A stretch of DNA of 64,000 nt from DATLSM01 sp963722965 (GTDB lineage Bacteria > Actinomycetota > Thermoleophilia > Solirubrobacterales > 70-9). Of the stretch, positions 33,011-41,353 are shown piece by piece; the stretch's first letter is position 1, and each line of letters begins with the position of its first letter. The stretch covers positions 71,392 to 135,391 of the forward strand of contig CAVROX010000006.1 in the NCBI GenBank assembly GCA_963722965.1, in the 5' to 3' direction. A program made the translations under genes and the position numbers. The notes beneath the pieces were generated by a model, which did not search any database, was not told the DNA's origin, and worked only from the letters and a program-made list of their open reading frames with translations.

Positions 33011-34680
33011 TCTCGGCCTCCGTCGCCGAGCCTCGCGGCGCCCTGCTCGGGCGTGATCACCCCGGGCAGGTCCAGAACCCGGGCCACCTCGGTGGCGAAG
33101 TACCAGCCGCCGGAGAGGACCTCCCCCACTGGGCCATCGGCGATCACCCGCCCTTCGCCGAGCAGGACAACCCGCTCGGCGAAGGCCGCCGCGAACTCGA
33201 GGTCATGGGTGGCGACGAGCAGGCCAGCGCCGCGACCGGCGAGGTCAGCGATCAAGCCGACGAGGTCGTCGCGGTGGGCGCGGTCCATCCCCCGCGTCGG
33301 CTCATCCAGCGCAACCAGCCCCGGCAGCTCCTCTCCCTCCATCCTTCCAGCGAGGGTAATCGCCAGCGCCAGCCGCTGCCTCTCACCACCGGAGAGGTCA
33401 CGCGGGTCAGACTCGACCGCGTGCTCCAGCCCGACAACGCGCAGTGCAGCCCGCCCCGCCCCATCGCCAGGCAGCTCATCGCCGACCCGCTCGCGAACCA
33501 GGTAATCGCTCGGGTTCTGGGTCAGCAACGCGATCCCGCTCGGAGCCTTGACGCTGCCAGCGACCGGATCGCTCAAACCGGCTGCCGCGCGCAGCAGCGT
33601 GCTCTTGCCCGCACCGTTTCGGCCCATCAGCGCGACCCGCTCGCCGCGCTCAACCCTGAGGTCGATGCCACGGAGTACCTCTCGGGGTTGATCGCCGCAA
33701 AGCAGCTCCACCCAGAGGCGGCGGGCGAGGACGCCGAGCCGCTCATCTCCGAGTCGGCGGGGGCGCGCCGGCGCTGAGGTCCTTTGTGACCCGTTGATCA
33801 CACCCGCCACCAACCCGAGCTCGCGGCCCGGTTGGCGCTCACCGAGCCTCTGGCGGGCGTCGCGGACTCCAACCGGCAGGGGTTCGATGCCGGCGAGGGA
33901 GAAGAGCCGTGCGGCGGGGGTGCTCAGCGCCTGGTTATGGCGATGGGACCAGGAGAGAAACCCGCGCGGTGGCCCGTCAAAGCAGACGGCGCCGGTATCC
34001 AGGGCGATGACCCGGTCTGCAGCGGCAAGGCAACGCTCGAGGCGGTGCTCGGCCAAAAGGACACTCACCCCCCACTCCTCGTTGAGGCGGCGTAGGAGCC
34101 AGATCAGCTCATCGCCGGCGACGGGGTCAAGCTGGGAGGTGGGCTCGTCGAGGAGGAGCAGGCAGGGCCGAGTGACAAGGGCCGCGGCGAGGGCTACCCG
34201 CTGCAGCTCACCGCCAGAAAGTGTGTCGACCGTGCGCTCCAGCAGGTGCGGTATGGCGAGTGCCAGGGAAACCTCCTCGACGGCGCGGGCGCGGGCGGCA
34301 GGGGAATCGCCCCGCATCTCCAGCGGCAGCTCGATCTCGGCCGCCACCGTGCTCGAAACGACCTGGGTCTCAGGGTCTTGAGCGAGGTAGCCGGCCACGG
34401 CAGCCAGCTCACCGGGACCAGCGGCGATCGCGTCGAGGCCGGCAACGTAGACCTCGCCGTCGATCTCCCCGCCGTGGAAGTGCGGGACCAGGCCGCAGGC
34501 GGCGCGCAGGAGGGTCGACTTACCCGATGCCGAGCGTCCGGCGAGGACGGCGAACTCGCCTGCACCGATCCGCAGCGAAACCCCGCGGAGCGCCGCGCGG
34601 CCTGCCTGCGGATAGACGTAGGTCAGTCCCTCGACCGAGAAGGCGGGTGCAGCCCGGGTCCTCGGAGCCAGCTCAGGCAC
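33007..34680 (-). CDS. ecfA: Fused double ECF transporter ATPase (EcfA1-EcfA2)
   Basis: This 557-residue protein holds two ABC ATPase domains in one chain and powers the ECF importer. Domain 1 (about 12-235) has Walker A AGRSASGKSTLL, signature LSGGELQRVALAAAL and Walker B LLLLDEPTSQLD. Domain 2 (about 315-540) has MGRNGAGKSTLLRAA, DLSGGERQRLALAITLAG and LVALDEPTRGMD. Q-loops are visible in YLAQDPETQV and LLTQNPSDYLV. The linker is Arg-rich and poorly conserved. The ATG-type overlap with the S-component gene and an eight-base overlap with ecfT show one translational unit. Substrate is set by the S component, here inferred to be cobalamin from the riboswitch. Confidence 0.93.
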   Translation of the reverse strand: MPELAPRTRAAPAFSVEGLTYVYPQAGRAALRGVSLRIGAGEFAVLAGRSASGKSTLLRAACGLVPHFHGGEIDGEVYVAGLDAIAAGPGELAAVAGYLAQDPETQVVSSTVAAEIELPLEMRGDSPAARARAVEEVSLALAIPHLLERTVDTLSGGELQRVALAAALVTRPCLLLLDEPTSQLDPVAGDELIWLLRRLNEEWGVSVLLAEHRLERCLAAADRVIALDTGAVCFDGPPRGFLSWSHRHNQALSTPAARLFSLAGIEPLPVGVRDARQRLGERQPGRELGLVAGVINGSQRTSAPARPRRLGDERLGVLARRLWVELLCGDQPREVLRGIDLRVERGERVALMGRNGAGKSTLLRAAAGLSDPVAGSVKAPSGIALLTQNPSDYLVRERVGDELPGDGAGRAALRVVGLEHAVESDPRDLSGGERQRLALAITLAGRMEGEELPGLVALDEPTRGMDRAHRDDLVGLIADLAGRGAGLLVATHDLEFAAAFAERVVLLGEGRVIADGPVGEVLSGGWYFATEVARVLDLPGVITPEQGAARLGDGGRE

Positions 34681-35581
34681 GCGCGACCTCCACCGTCGGC
34701 GAAGGTCGGCGCCGCCGCCCTCGCAGGGGAGCGAGGCCGGCGAGGACGATCGCGCCCGAGAGCGCCAGTGTCAGGGAGCCGACGCCCCAAACAACAGTCG
34801 GGGTTGGATCAAAACCATCGGCGCCGAGCAGCTTCGCCGTGCTTGCCGCGGCGAGCACGGCGGCGGCGGTCAGGTAGAAGCGGGCGTCGTGACGAGAGCG
34901 CTCGCGGCGGCGGCGGGCCCTCGGGGCGTCCAGGGAGTAGCCGCGCAGCTCCAGCGTCGCCGCGACGTCGACGGCGCGGTCAAGTGAGCCGGCCAGGAGC
35001 CGGCGCAAGAGGGGCCCGCGGCCGACCGGGGCGGCCCCAGGCCCTCGCAACTGCGCTGCATCGCGCAGCCGTGCCGCATCTGCCTCGGCGACGGGAACCA
35101 GGCGGGAGATGAGAACCGCAGTCAGCGCCGAGCGGCCGGCGATCGGGCGCAGCGCGCGCAGCACCCGGTCGGGGTCAACGCAGGCCGAGTAGACGGCGAA
35201 GGCGATGATCACGGCGACGGCCCGCAGGCCCAACGACAGACCGGCGGCAATCGCCTCGGCGGTGACGTCAACCTGACCCAGCAGCGGCCACTCGCCGAGC
35301 CGGGCGATGACCGTCTCACCGCTCCTCACCACGAGCGCGTTGACGACGATCATCAGCAGCCCCAGCGCCACCCCCATCCGCAGCCCCGCGCCGAGGGCGC
35401 CGCGGGCGCCCGCGAGTAGACCGGCAAGCAGGCCGGCGAGCAGGACCGCGGCCAACACGACCGGGCTGGAGAAGAGGAACGCGACGGCGACGAGCGATCC
35501 CAGGTAGGACACCGCGGCGCCGGGGGAGGCCGCCTGCAGCGGGCCCGGCCGCGGCGTGTAGGCAAACGGCGATCTCATCAC
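34673..35581 (-). CDS. ecfT: ECF transporter transmembrane protein EcfT
   Basis: EcfT is the scaffold that couples ATP hydrolysis by EcfA to toppling of the S component. The 302-residue product has N-terminal helices (YLGSLVAVAFLFSSPVVLAA and onward), GLSLGLRAVAVIIAFAVYSA, a long cytoplasmic coupling region with the two ARG/LRG motifs (RLRDAAQLRGPG and VAATLELRGYSLD), and two helices at the C-terminal end. The GTG start at 35581 overlaps the stop of the lipoprotein gene (GTGA); an ATG one codon later is the alternative. Arg-rich segments near residue 225 and the C terminus are cytoplasmic. Confidence 0.9.
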   Translation of the reverse strand: MMRSPFAYTPRPGPLQAASPGAAVSYLGSLVAVAFLFSSPVVLAAVLLAGLLAGLLAGARGALGAGLRMGVALGLLMIVVNALVVRSGETVIARLGEWPLLGQVDVTAEAIAAGLSLGLRAVAVIIAFAVYSACVDPDRVLRALRPIAGRSALTAVLISRLVPVAEADAARLRDAAQLRGPGAAPVGRGPLLRRLLAGSLDRAVDVAATLELRGYSLDAPRARRRRERSRHDARFYLTAAAVLAAASTAKLLGADGFDPTPTVVWGVGSLTLALSGAIVLAGLAPLRGRRRRPSPTVEVARA

Positions 35582-36494
35582 CTCGCCGGCAACGGCGTCT
35601 CCTTCCCAGCTTCGATTGCGACCGCGTAATGGTCGCGCAGGTCAACCGCATCGAGCAGGCCGGCCGCGGCCTGGACCCCCGCCGCCGAGACGCCGGTGAT
35701 CACCCACGTCGGCGGCGCTTCATCGCGCCGGGTCGCGGCGACCAGGCCGGCTCCCGAACCAAATGAGCGCACCGGATCACCGTTTTCCCCAAGCCCGGTC
35801 AGCGTAAAACCTCCCCGGCGGCGGGAAAAGCTGGCGAAGACCCCGCTTTCCTGGGGTCCGGCTTCAATCTCGGCGGCCGCCGGATCCCGCGGACCTGCGC
35901 CCAGGGACCGACCAGGACACGGATCGCGGCGCTCGCTGCGCCGCCACTGACCCGGGCGCCCGCCCTCTCCAGCCTGCTTCGCACCCGAGCGCAGGACCCA
36001 CCCCCGCCCATGCAAACGACCCTCACCGGTCGCCGCCTTCCTTCATAGCCCCCGGCGAAGGGCTGGGGCCAGGAGCCGACCACCGCGGGCACGCTCTGAG
36101 CTGCCGTCCAGTCGCGGTAGTCCCACCAGATCGTCTCGCCCCCGTGCAGCTGGTAGGAGGCCGCGCCGACCGGCGACTCGACCCCGTTGACGTAGAAAAA
36201 CCAGTCATCGGAGGCACCGTCGCGCACTTCCCCTTCGGTTCCGTCGATCGACTGCACGAATCCACCGCCATAACGGGTCAAGACGTGGGCGCTACCTTCG
36301 AGCACCCGCATCGCTGTATCGGATTCGGTCACGCCGCCCACCGCGCGTTCGAGTACAGGCTCCGAGCCGTAGTCACGGGTCACGGTCAGCCTCACGTCGG
36401 CAAGCTCCTTGCCGGGTCCAAGGCCACAACCGGCAGCGGCGATCGCGCCGAGGACCAGCCCGATCGCGGCCGCCGCTCTGGGCCGCCGCCTCAC
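35578..36494 (-). CDS. Lipoprotein with transcobalamin beta-like (DUF4430-type) domain, with frameshift
   Basis: The product starts MRRRPRAAAAIGLVLGAIAA with a lipobox ending at Cys23 (AAAGC), so it is probably a lipoprotein on the outer face of the membrane. Residues 30-135 resemble the DUF4430/transcobalamin beta fold: LTVTRDYGSEPVLE, MRVLEGSAHVLTRYGGGFVQ, SIDGTEGE, WFFYVNGVES and GGETIWWDYRDW. A one-base shift near 35886-35889 joins a second half (AAAEIEAGPQESGVFASFSR, TGLGENGDPVRSFGSGAGLV) of about 145 residues with no recognised family. The start overlaps the preceding stop, and the end overlaps ecfT. In context it is likely the membrane-held B12-capturing partner of the ECF importer. 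Confidence 0.8.
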
Positions 36495-37256
36495 CGACCC
36501 TGGCGCTCAGGGCACCTACCCCCCACGCAGACCGCCACCCGGTTGGAGGGGATGTCCCCGAGGCCGCGGGCGACAAGCAGCGCCGGCTTGCTTAGCTTCA
36601 CGCTCGCGCGACCCCCAGCATCGGTGGTCCCGCTGGCCCCGGTCACCCTGACGCCGGCAGCTGGGCTGCGCCTGCCTTTTTCGTTATAGGAGAAGACGCG
36701 CACCGCGAAGGGCCTGCCGACCCGCGCCGTCGCCGGCGCACTCAGCGCCAACTCTTCGGGATAGGGATAGGAGGCAGCCAGGTACCAAACCACTTCATCG
36801 CCTGCGTGTAGCTTCGCGGCTTCCCCGCCGACTTCAGGGTTCACATGGTTCACCGTCAGATACCAGAAGGGGCCCTCTTGCTTTTGCAAGTTTCCGCCAA
36901 CCCCGCACAACCCGAGGCCGAAGCTGAAGTGATCGGTGATGCAGCAGGGGGCGCAGGGCCGCATCGGATCTCGCCGCCTCAGCGAGCAGGCCGAGCGCCG
37001 TCGCCCCCTTGACGGCAACCGACCTGCCACTGCCGCCGGTCCCCTGCCCGAAGCAGGTCGCCCTGGGGCTGGTCGGAACCGATGTTGTGCCGGTGCGCAG
37101 CCCCTCTTCGGCCAACACCTTGCCGCGGCTGTTGATCACCCGCAGCCTGGCCGGGACCTTGCCGGCGCTGGCGCCGGCGAGGGTCGAGGTTGCCGCGGTG
37201 ACGATTAGGGCCAACGCGCACGCTGCGGCCAGCCTGGATGAGATGGGTTTGGGCAT
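36491..37256 (-). CDS. Secreted transcobalamin beta-like (DUF4430-type) protein, with frameshift
   Basis: From the ATG at 37256, preceded by GAGGAAAGGG, the protein has a signal peptide (SSRLAAACALALIVTAATST then LAGASAG) and VPARLRVINSRGKVLAEEGL. A one-base shift near 36941-36947 joins CITDHFSFGLGLCGVGGN, GPFWYLTVNHVNPEVGGEAA and LHAGDEVVWYLA, the pattern of DUF4430/transcobalamin C-terminal domains. A final Ig-like region (PATARVGRPFAVRVFSYNEK, GASGTTDAGGRASVKL) follows. About 254 residues in total. It is the first gene after the cobalamin riboswitch, so vitamin B12 binding outside the cell is the most economical role. That role is inferred from domain and regulation, not shown. Confidence 0.8.
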
Positions 37257-37292
37257 CAAAGCCACCCTTTCCTCGAGGGTTGTCGTGGCTGG

Positions 37293-37450
37293 CCGGGGAC
37301 AGGTCTCCTGGCTTACGGGGTGGACTGCCACGCCTTCCCGGAGGTTCGGTGTCACCCCCAGTGGCTGGCGCCGAGGCGCCCGTGGCTTCCTTTCCCGATC
37401 ACAGTGGCGGGACCGCGCCGGCTTCTCACCGAACTTCCCTTGACCACCGA
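37293..37450 (-). promoter_or_regulatory. Cobalamin riboswitch
   Basis: The minus strand contains the B12 box AGCCAGGAGACCTGTCC (37297-37313), preceded in order by GGTGAGAAGCCGGCGCGGTC, CCCGCCACTGTGA and a GCCACTGG/GGGAAGGCG core, the hallmark elements of the adenosylcobalamin-class aptamer. The first gene starts about 40 bases downstream. In between, ACCCT and AGGGT can pair across a GAGGAA loop so that the ribosome site is partly masked, which suggests control of translation start. Repression by cobalamin is the established mode for this class. Confidence 0.93.
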
Positions 37451-37557
37451 CCGTATCTAGTGATCGAGTCTACCCGCCAACCCCGGCGCCGCGGCGCGGG
37501 ACCTCAGGACCCCTCGGCGGACAGCGCGGGAGCGAAGAGCGGGCGGGCGGCACACGC

Positions 37558-37929
37558 TCAAGGCGCGCAGAGGTCGCGGTAGTAGCGGTAGTCGCTGCGC
37601 TCGGGGCGCAGGTTGGAGGCGAGCGCGAGGTGGTGGCGAGCGCGATCCTTGCGCCCGGTCTTAGCCAGCGCCCGGCCCAGGCAGAAGTGCGCGTAATCGT
37701 TTACTCCGTGTGCGTCGACCACCGCCTCGAACTCAGCCGCGGCCTTAGCGAATCGCCCGCAGCGAAAGTAGGCGCGGCCCAGCGCCTCACGCACCGATGC
37801 CTTGTCCGGGGCGCGGCGCGCCGCCGCCTCCAGCGGCGCCGTCGCCTGCTCGAAGTCCCCGTCCTCAAGCAGCTCGATCCCGCGCCGGTAGAGGGTGAAA
37901 GTGGAGTCATCCTGTGGGTCTGGGTGCAT
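37558..37929 (-). CDS. Small TPR-repeat protein
   Basis: The 123-residue product contains about three tetratricopeptide repeats: LYRRGIELLEDGDFEQATAP then LEAAARRAPDKASVREALGR, AYFRCGRFAKAAAEFEAVVD, and AHFCLGRALAKTGRKDRARH. TPR proteins are protein-binding scaffolds. No signal peptide or membrane segment is present, so it is cytoplasmic. It lies upstream of the riboswitch on the same strand with about 100 bases between, and is not obviously part of the B12 operon. Partner unknown. Confidence 0.8.
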   Translation of the reverse strand: MHPDPQDDSTFTLYRRGIELLEDGDFEQATAPLEAAARRAPDKASVREALGRAYFRCGRFAKAAAEFEAVVDAHGVNDYAHFCLGRALAKTGRKDRARHHLALASNLRPERSDYRYYRDLCAP

Positions 37930-38146
37930 CGCCTTAGTGTAGGAACTGGGTCAGTCGGGCTTCGGTTTCTTTTTCCAACGCCCGGGCCGGCGCTGCCCGT
38001 CAAGGTCGACGACGCCACGCCCCGCGCCGCAGCGAGGCTCGCAGACCGGCCTGTTGAGGGTAAGACGCCGTCCCCGGCCTCGGCTTCAGGCTAGGTTCAA
38101 AAGCAGCCAAATCGAGGCCGTCCAAGCGGTCTAATCTGAGCCACGG

Positions 38147-39262
38147 ATGCAGAGCCCCTCCACACCTGCCAAGGGTCAGGAGCAGCAGTTGCTTGACCGC
38201 GCCCGCGCTGGGAGCGAGCCGGCCTTCGAGCAGCTGGTCGAGCCCCACCGCGCGGCGCTGCACGCGCATTGCTACCGAATGCTCGGCTCAGTCCACGACG
38301 GCGAGGATGCCCTCCAAGAGACGTTGCTGCGCGCCTGGCGTGGCCTCCCGCGGTTTGAGGGGCGCAGCTCACTGCGCTCCTGGCTTTACACAATCGCGAC
38401 GAACACCTGCTTGAGCGCGATTGAGCGCAGGCCCAAACGAGTGCTGCCGATCGACTACGGGCCAGCCACCGACCCCAACCTAGCGCCGGGCGAGCCGATC
38501 GCCGAGTCGGTTTGGCTTGAGCCCTACCCAGAGGAGGTGCTTGGCCTGGAGGGCAGCCTCGCGGCGCCAGAGGCGAGCTATGACCAACGTGAGAGCGTCG
38601 AGCTGGCGTTCGTTGCCGCGCTCCAGCATCTCCCCGCCACCCAGCGCGCGGTGCTGATCCTGCGCGAGGTGTTGGGCTTCACCGCAAAGGAGGCGGGGGA
38701 AACGCTCAAGACGAGCGCCGCGTCGGTCAACAGTGCCCTGCAGCGGGCCCGTGCCGCGGTCGAGGACCGCATTCCCGAGCAGACTCAGCAGGCCACCCTG
38801 CGCTCGCTCGGCGACGCCGGGGTGCGCGAGCTGGTCGCCCGCTACGTCGATGCCTGGGAGCGGTGCGACGTCGACGCCTTCGCCGCGATGCTCTCCGAGG
38901 ACGCATCCTTTGCGATGCCGCCGCTCGCCAGCTGGTATCGAGGGCGGCGGGAGATTGCTCTCTGGGCGAGCAAATCGCCGCTCTCGGGCGCCTGGCGCTG
39001 GCGCACGCTACCGGCCCGGGCCAACGGCCAACCGGCACTCGGCTTTTACGCCTGGAGCGAGGAGGACGCCAGCTACCGCCCTTTCGCGCTCAACGTTCTG
39101 ACCTTCCAGGGGGGGCAGATCGGCGATGTAACGGCCTTCATCGCCCGCTCCGCAGAGCCGCGCGACCGCGAGGTCTTCAATCGCTACCCCGACGAGCCGG
39201 TCGACCCCTCAAGACTCGGCGACCTCTTCCGCCGCTTCGGCCTCCCCGATCGACTCGATTGA
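38147..39262 (+). CDS. ECF-type sigma factor with C-terminal SnoaL-like domain
   Basis: The 371-residue product has sigma region 2 (residues 15-85, HCYRMLGSVHDGEDALQETL and WRGLPRFEGRSSLRSWLYTI), an acidic linker, and region 4 (residues 140-195, LQHLPATQRAVLILREVLGF then TAKEAGETLKTSAASVNSAL). Residues 215-340 form an NTF2/SnoaL-like domain (VARYVDAWERCDVDAFAAML, GRREIALWASKSP). This is the SigJ/SigG-like group in which the C-terminal domain controls the sigma factor instead of a separate anti-sigma. No anti-sigma gene is adjacent. The following VOC and reductase genes may be its targets. Confidence 0.88.
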   Translation: MQSPSTPAKGQEQQLLDRARAGSEPAFEQLVEPHRAALHAHCYRMLGSVHDGEDALQETLLRAWRGLPRFEGRSSLRSWLYTIATNTCLSAIERRPKRVLPIDYGPATDPNLAPGEPIAESVWLEPYPEEVLGLEGSLAAPEASYDQRESVELAFVAALQHLPATQRAVLILREVLGFTAKEAGETLKTSAASVNSALQRARAAVEDRIPEQTQQATLRSLGDAGVRELVARYVDAWERCDVDAFAAMLSEDASFAMPPLASWYRGRREIALWASKSPLSGAWRWRTLPARANGQPALGFYAWSEEDASYRPFALNVLTFQGGQIGDVTAFIARSAEPRDREVFNRYPDEPVDPSRLGDLFRRFGLPDRLD

Positions 39263-39359
39263 GCCGGCAATGAGTTTGCTTGCCTTGAGCGCGACCGATG
39301 AGTTTCAGGGGAACCCGAGGTCTCAGCTGAGGAGCCCCTCAAACAACAAGGAGGATGCA

Positions 39360-39758
39360 ATGACAGACACCGCAACCAAGACCAGCATCACCCATGTGGG
39401 AACCGTGATCGTCCCCGTCAGCGACCAGGACCGGGCGGGTGAGTTCTACCTCGACAAGCTTGGGTTTGAGCAGCGCGCGGACATCCCCTTCGGCAAAGGC
39501 GGTGAACGCTGGCTCGAAGTGGCGCCCCCTGGAGGGACAACAACGATCGCACTGATCCCACCGCGCGAGGGAGAACCCACCGGAATCGACACCCACGTGG
39601 CGTTCACCAGCGCAGACATCGACGCCGACCACGCGACCCTGCGCGATCGGGGAGTCGAGGTGGATGAGGAGGTGATGCGGATGGGAGAACCGGTGCCGCC
39701 GATGTTCTTCTTCCGCGACCAGGACGGGAACAGGTTCCTGATCGTCGAGCAGGGCTGA
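39360..39758 (+). CDS. VOC-superfamily (glyoxalase/bleomycin resistance-like) protein
   Basis: The 132-residue product has the paired beta-alpha-beta-beta-beta modules of the vicinal oxygen chelate fold: THVGTVIVPVSDQDRAGEFY and LDKLGFEQRAD, then IDTHVAFTSADIDADHATLR and a final FFFRDQDGNRFLIVEQ, with the His and Glu ligand positions typical of the family. Such proteins act as isomerases, dioxygenases or drug-binding proteins; the substrate cannot be told. A strong AAGGAGG site precedes the ATG at 39360, which decides the start against an upstream TTG-type frame. It lies three bases before the reductase gene. Confidence 0.88.
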   Translation: MTDTATKTSITHVGTVIVPVSDQDRAGEFYLDKLGFEQRADIPFGKGGERWLEVAPPGGTTTIALIPPREGEPTGIDTHVAFTSADIDADHATLRDRGVEVDEEVMRMGEPVPPMFFFRDQDGNRFLIVEQG

Positions 39759-39761
39759 CCC

Positions 39762-40364
39762 GTGGGCAGGGTGGTTGCCGGGCTGTCGATGTCGCTGGAC
39801 GGCTTCGTCGCCGGCCCCAACGACGGCCCCGGCAACCCCCTCGGCGATGGCGGCGAGAAACTCTTTCGGTGGTGGTCAGCCGGGCCCGCACCGATTGGCC
39901 CCGACAACCGCTTCAAACCGCCGCTGCGCAGCCGCGCGGTGGTGGAAGAGATGTTTGAGTGCGGAGCGATCATCACCGGCAGGCGGACCTTCGACATCGC
40001 GGGCGGCTGGGGCGGCCACCACCCGCTCGGCGCTCCCTTTTTCCTGCTCACCCACCACCCGCCCGCCGAGCACGTTGGCCCCGGCACCGGCGGAACGGTA
40101 GTCACCGACGGCATCCGCAGTGCGCTTGCGCAGGCCCGCGCAGCGGCCGGAGCGAGCGCGATCGCCGTCGGCGCCGCCGACGTCATCCAACAGTTCCTGC
40201 GGGCCGAGTTGCTCGAGGAGATCAACATCGACCTCGTTCCGGTCCTGCTGGGCGATGGTGTCCCGTTGTTTGCCAACCTCGAGGGCCACAGCCTTGACCT
40301 GGAATGCACCCGGGTGGTCGAATCCGACGGCGTCACCCACCTGCGCTACCGGATCGTCGGCTAA
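39762..40364 (+). CDS. Dihydrofolate reductase/RibD C-terminal-like protein
   Basis: The 200-residue product matches the RibD C-terminal/DHFR-like fold: VVAGLSMSLDGFVAGPND, AIITGRRTFDIAGGWGG, FFLLTHHPP, VTDGIRSALAQARAAAGASA, VGAADVIQQFLRAELLEEIN and the LVPVLLGDGVPLF strand. These are NADPH-binding reductases of mostly unknown substrate found next to stress sigma factors. GTG at 39762 follows the VOC stop by three bases, so the two are co-translated. It converges on the next gene with a four-base overlap. Confidence 0.88.
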   Translation: MGRVVAGLSMSLDGFVAGPNDGPGNPLGDGGEKLFRWWSAGPAPIGPDNRFKPPLRSRAVVEEMFECGAIITGRRTFDIAGGWGGHHPLGAPFFLLTHHPPAEHVGPGTGGTVVTDGIRSALAQARAAAGASAIAVGAADVIQQFLRAELLEEINIDLVPVLLGDGVPLFANLEGHSLDLECTRVVESDGVTHLRYRIVG

Positions 40365-40708
40365 TCGAGTCCGATCGCGCGGATCGAGTGTTGGTCGGGG
40401 AGCTTGTCCAAGATGCCCCTCAGAACCTCGCGCTCCTCACTCTGCTCGCGCTGAAGGTCATCGAACAGCAGCTTCACCGCGGTGTGCATGATCCTCATCT
40501 GCCGCGGCGCGAGGGCAATTGTCACCGTCCGGCCCTGACCCGGCCCATCCTCTAGATCCGCAAGCACTTCGCGCGCCAAGTGGCGAATCTGTGGCTCGTG
40601 CGCCTCGTTGGAGATGAGTAGGTTGAGGGCCGTCCTGGCGACCCCAACCTCCACCTCCCCGAGGATGAGGTGATAGGTCGGCTCGGACCCATGGGGGATA
40701 TCGCTCAT
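40361..40708 (-). CDS. Hypothetical protein
   Basis: The 115-residue product is soluble and acidic with alternating strands and helices: TYHLILGEVEVGVARTALNL, HEPQIRHLAREVLADLEDG, RTVTIALAPRQMRIMHTAVK and LREVLRG-like end text near its C terminus. I recognise no family. The start ATG lies shortly after GAGGGAGTG-type sequence. It converges on the reductase gene and is followed upstream by the peroxiredoxin gene 63 bases away on the same strand. Confidence 0.6.
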   Translation of the reverse strand: MSDIPHGSEPTYHLILGEVEVGVARTALNLLISNEAHEPQIRHLAREVLADLEDGPGQGRTVTIALAPRQMRIMHTAVKLLFDDLQREQSEEREVLRGILDKLPDQHSIRAIGLD

Positions 40709-40771
40709 ACACTCCCTCGCTCGATCGCTGACAAGAGTCGACGGCAGCCTACCCCGGGCCAGGACATCGAC

Positions 40772-41353
40772 TCAGCCGCGGCCCGGCCGCGCCGCCAGCC
40801 ATGCGATCACCTCGCCAGCATTGTCCTGGGGTGGGAAGACCGGGTAGAAGACCTTGACGATCTGGGCCCGCTGCGCGATGAATGTAAGTCGCCGGTAATA
40901 ACGGCCCTCGCCTGCCGTGAAGGTGGGTAGGCCAAGCTCCCCAGCAAGTCGAAACTCGCTGTCGTTTAGCAGCGGGTAGGGAATCTGCTCGCGCTTGGCG
41001 AACTCACGCTGCTCATCAAGGCTCTGGGCGCTGAGGCCAAAGACAGCCGCCCCGAGGCCAGCCAGCGCCGCCGCGCTGTCCCGGAAGGCGCAGCTCTGCG
41101 GGGTGCAGCCGCGGGCACCGGGGATGCGGTCCCAGCCCGCGGGAAGAGACCTGCCGGGCACGCCAGTCTGGGGGTAGACGTAGACGACCAGGGCCTCGTG
41201 CCTGGCCGCAGCCAGCTCGAGCGGCTCGCCCCGGGTCCCTTGCAGCACAACCGGGGGTAGCCGAGCATCGAGCAGATGCGCTGCGGCGCCGTCATCCTCG
41301 GGGACGGGCAGCTCCTCAGGGAGGGGGTGGAATTCGGCGGCCGCATCATCCAT
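40772..41353 (-). CDS. Peroxiredoxin of the BCP/AhpC-TSA family
   Basis: The 193-residue product reduces peroxides by a cysteine mechanism. It has LVVYVYPQTGVPG, then the active site GCTPQSCAFRDS, in which two cysteines five residues apart match the peroxidatic and resolving pair of E. coli BCP. About 14 extra residues (RSLPAGWDRIPGARG) are inserted just before the active-site loop. IPYPLLNDSEFRLAGELGLP and the RLTFIAQRAQIVKVFYPVFP strand complete the fold. ATG at 41353 has GGAGCG upstream and overlaps the end of the ICL/PEPM gene by eight bases; the frame is open to 41452. Confidence 0.85.
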   Translation of the reverse strand: MDDAAAEFHPLPEELPVPEDDGAAAHLLDARLPPVVLQGTRGEPLELAAARHEALVVYVYPQTGVPGRSLPAGWDRIPGARGCTPQSCAFRDSAAALAGLGAAVFGLSAQSLDEQREFAKREQIPYPLLNDSEFRLAGELGLPTFTAGEGRYYRRLTFIAQRAQIVKVFYPVFPPQDNAGEVIAWLAARPGRG

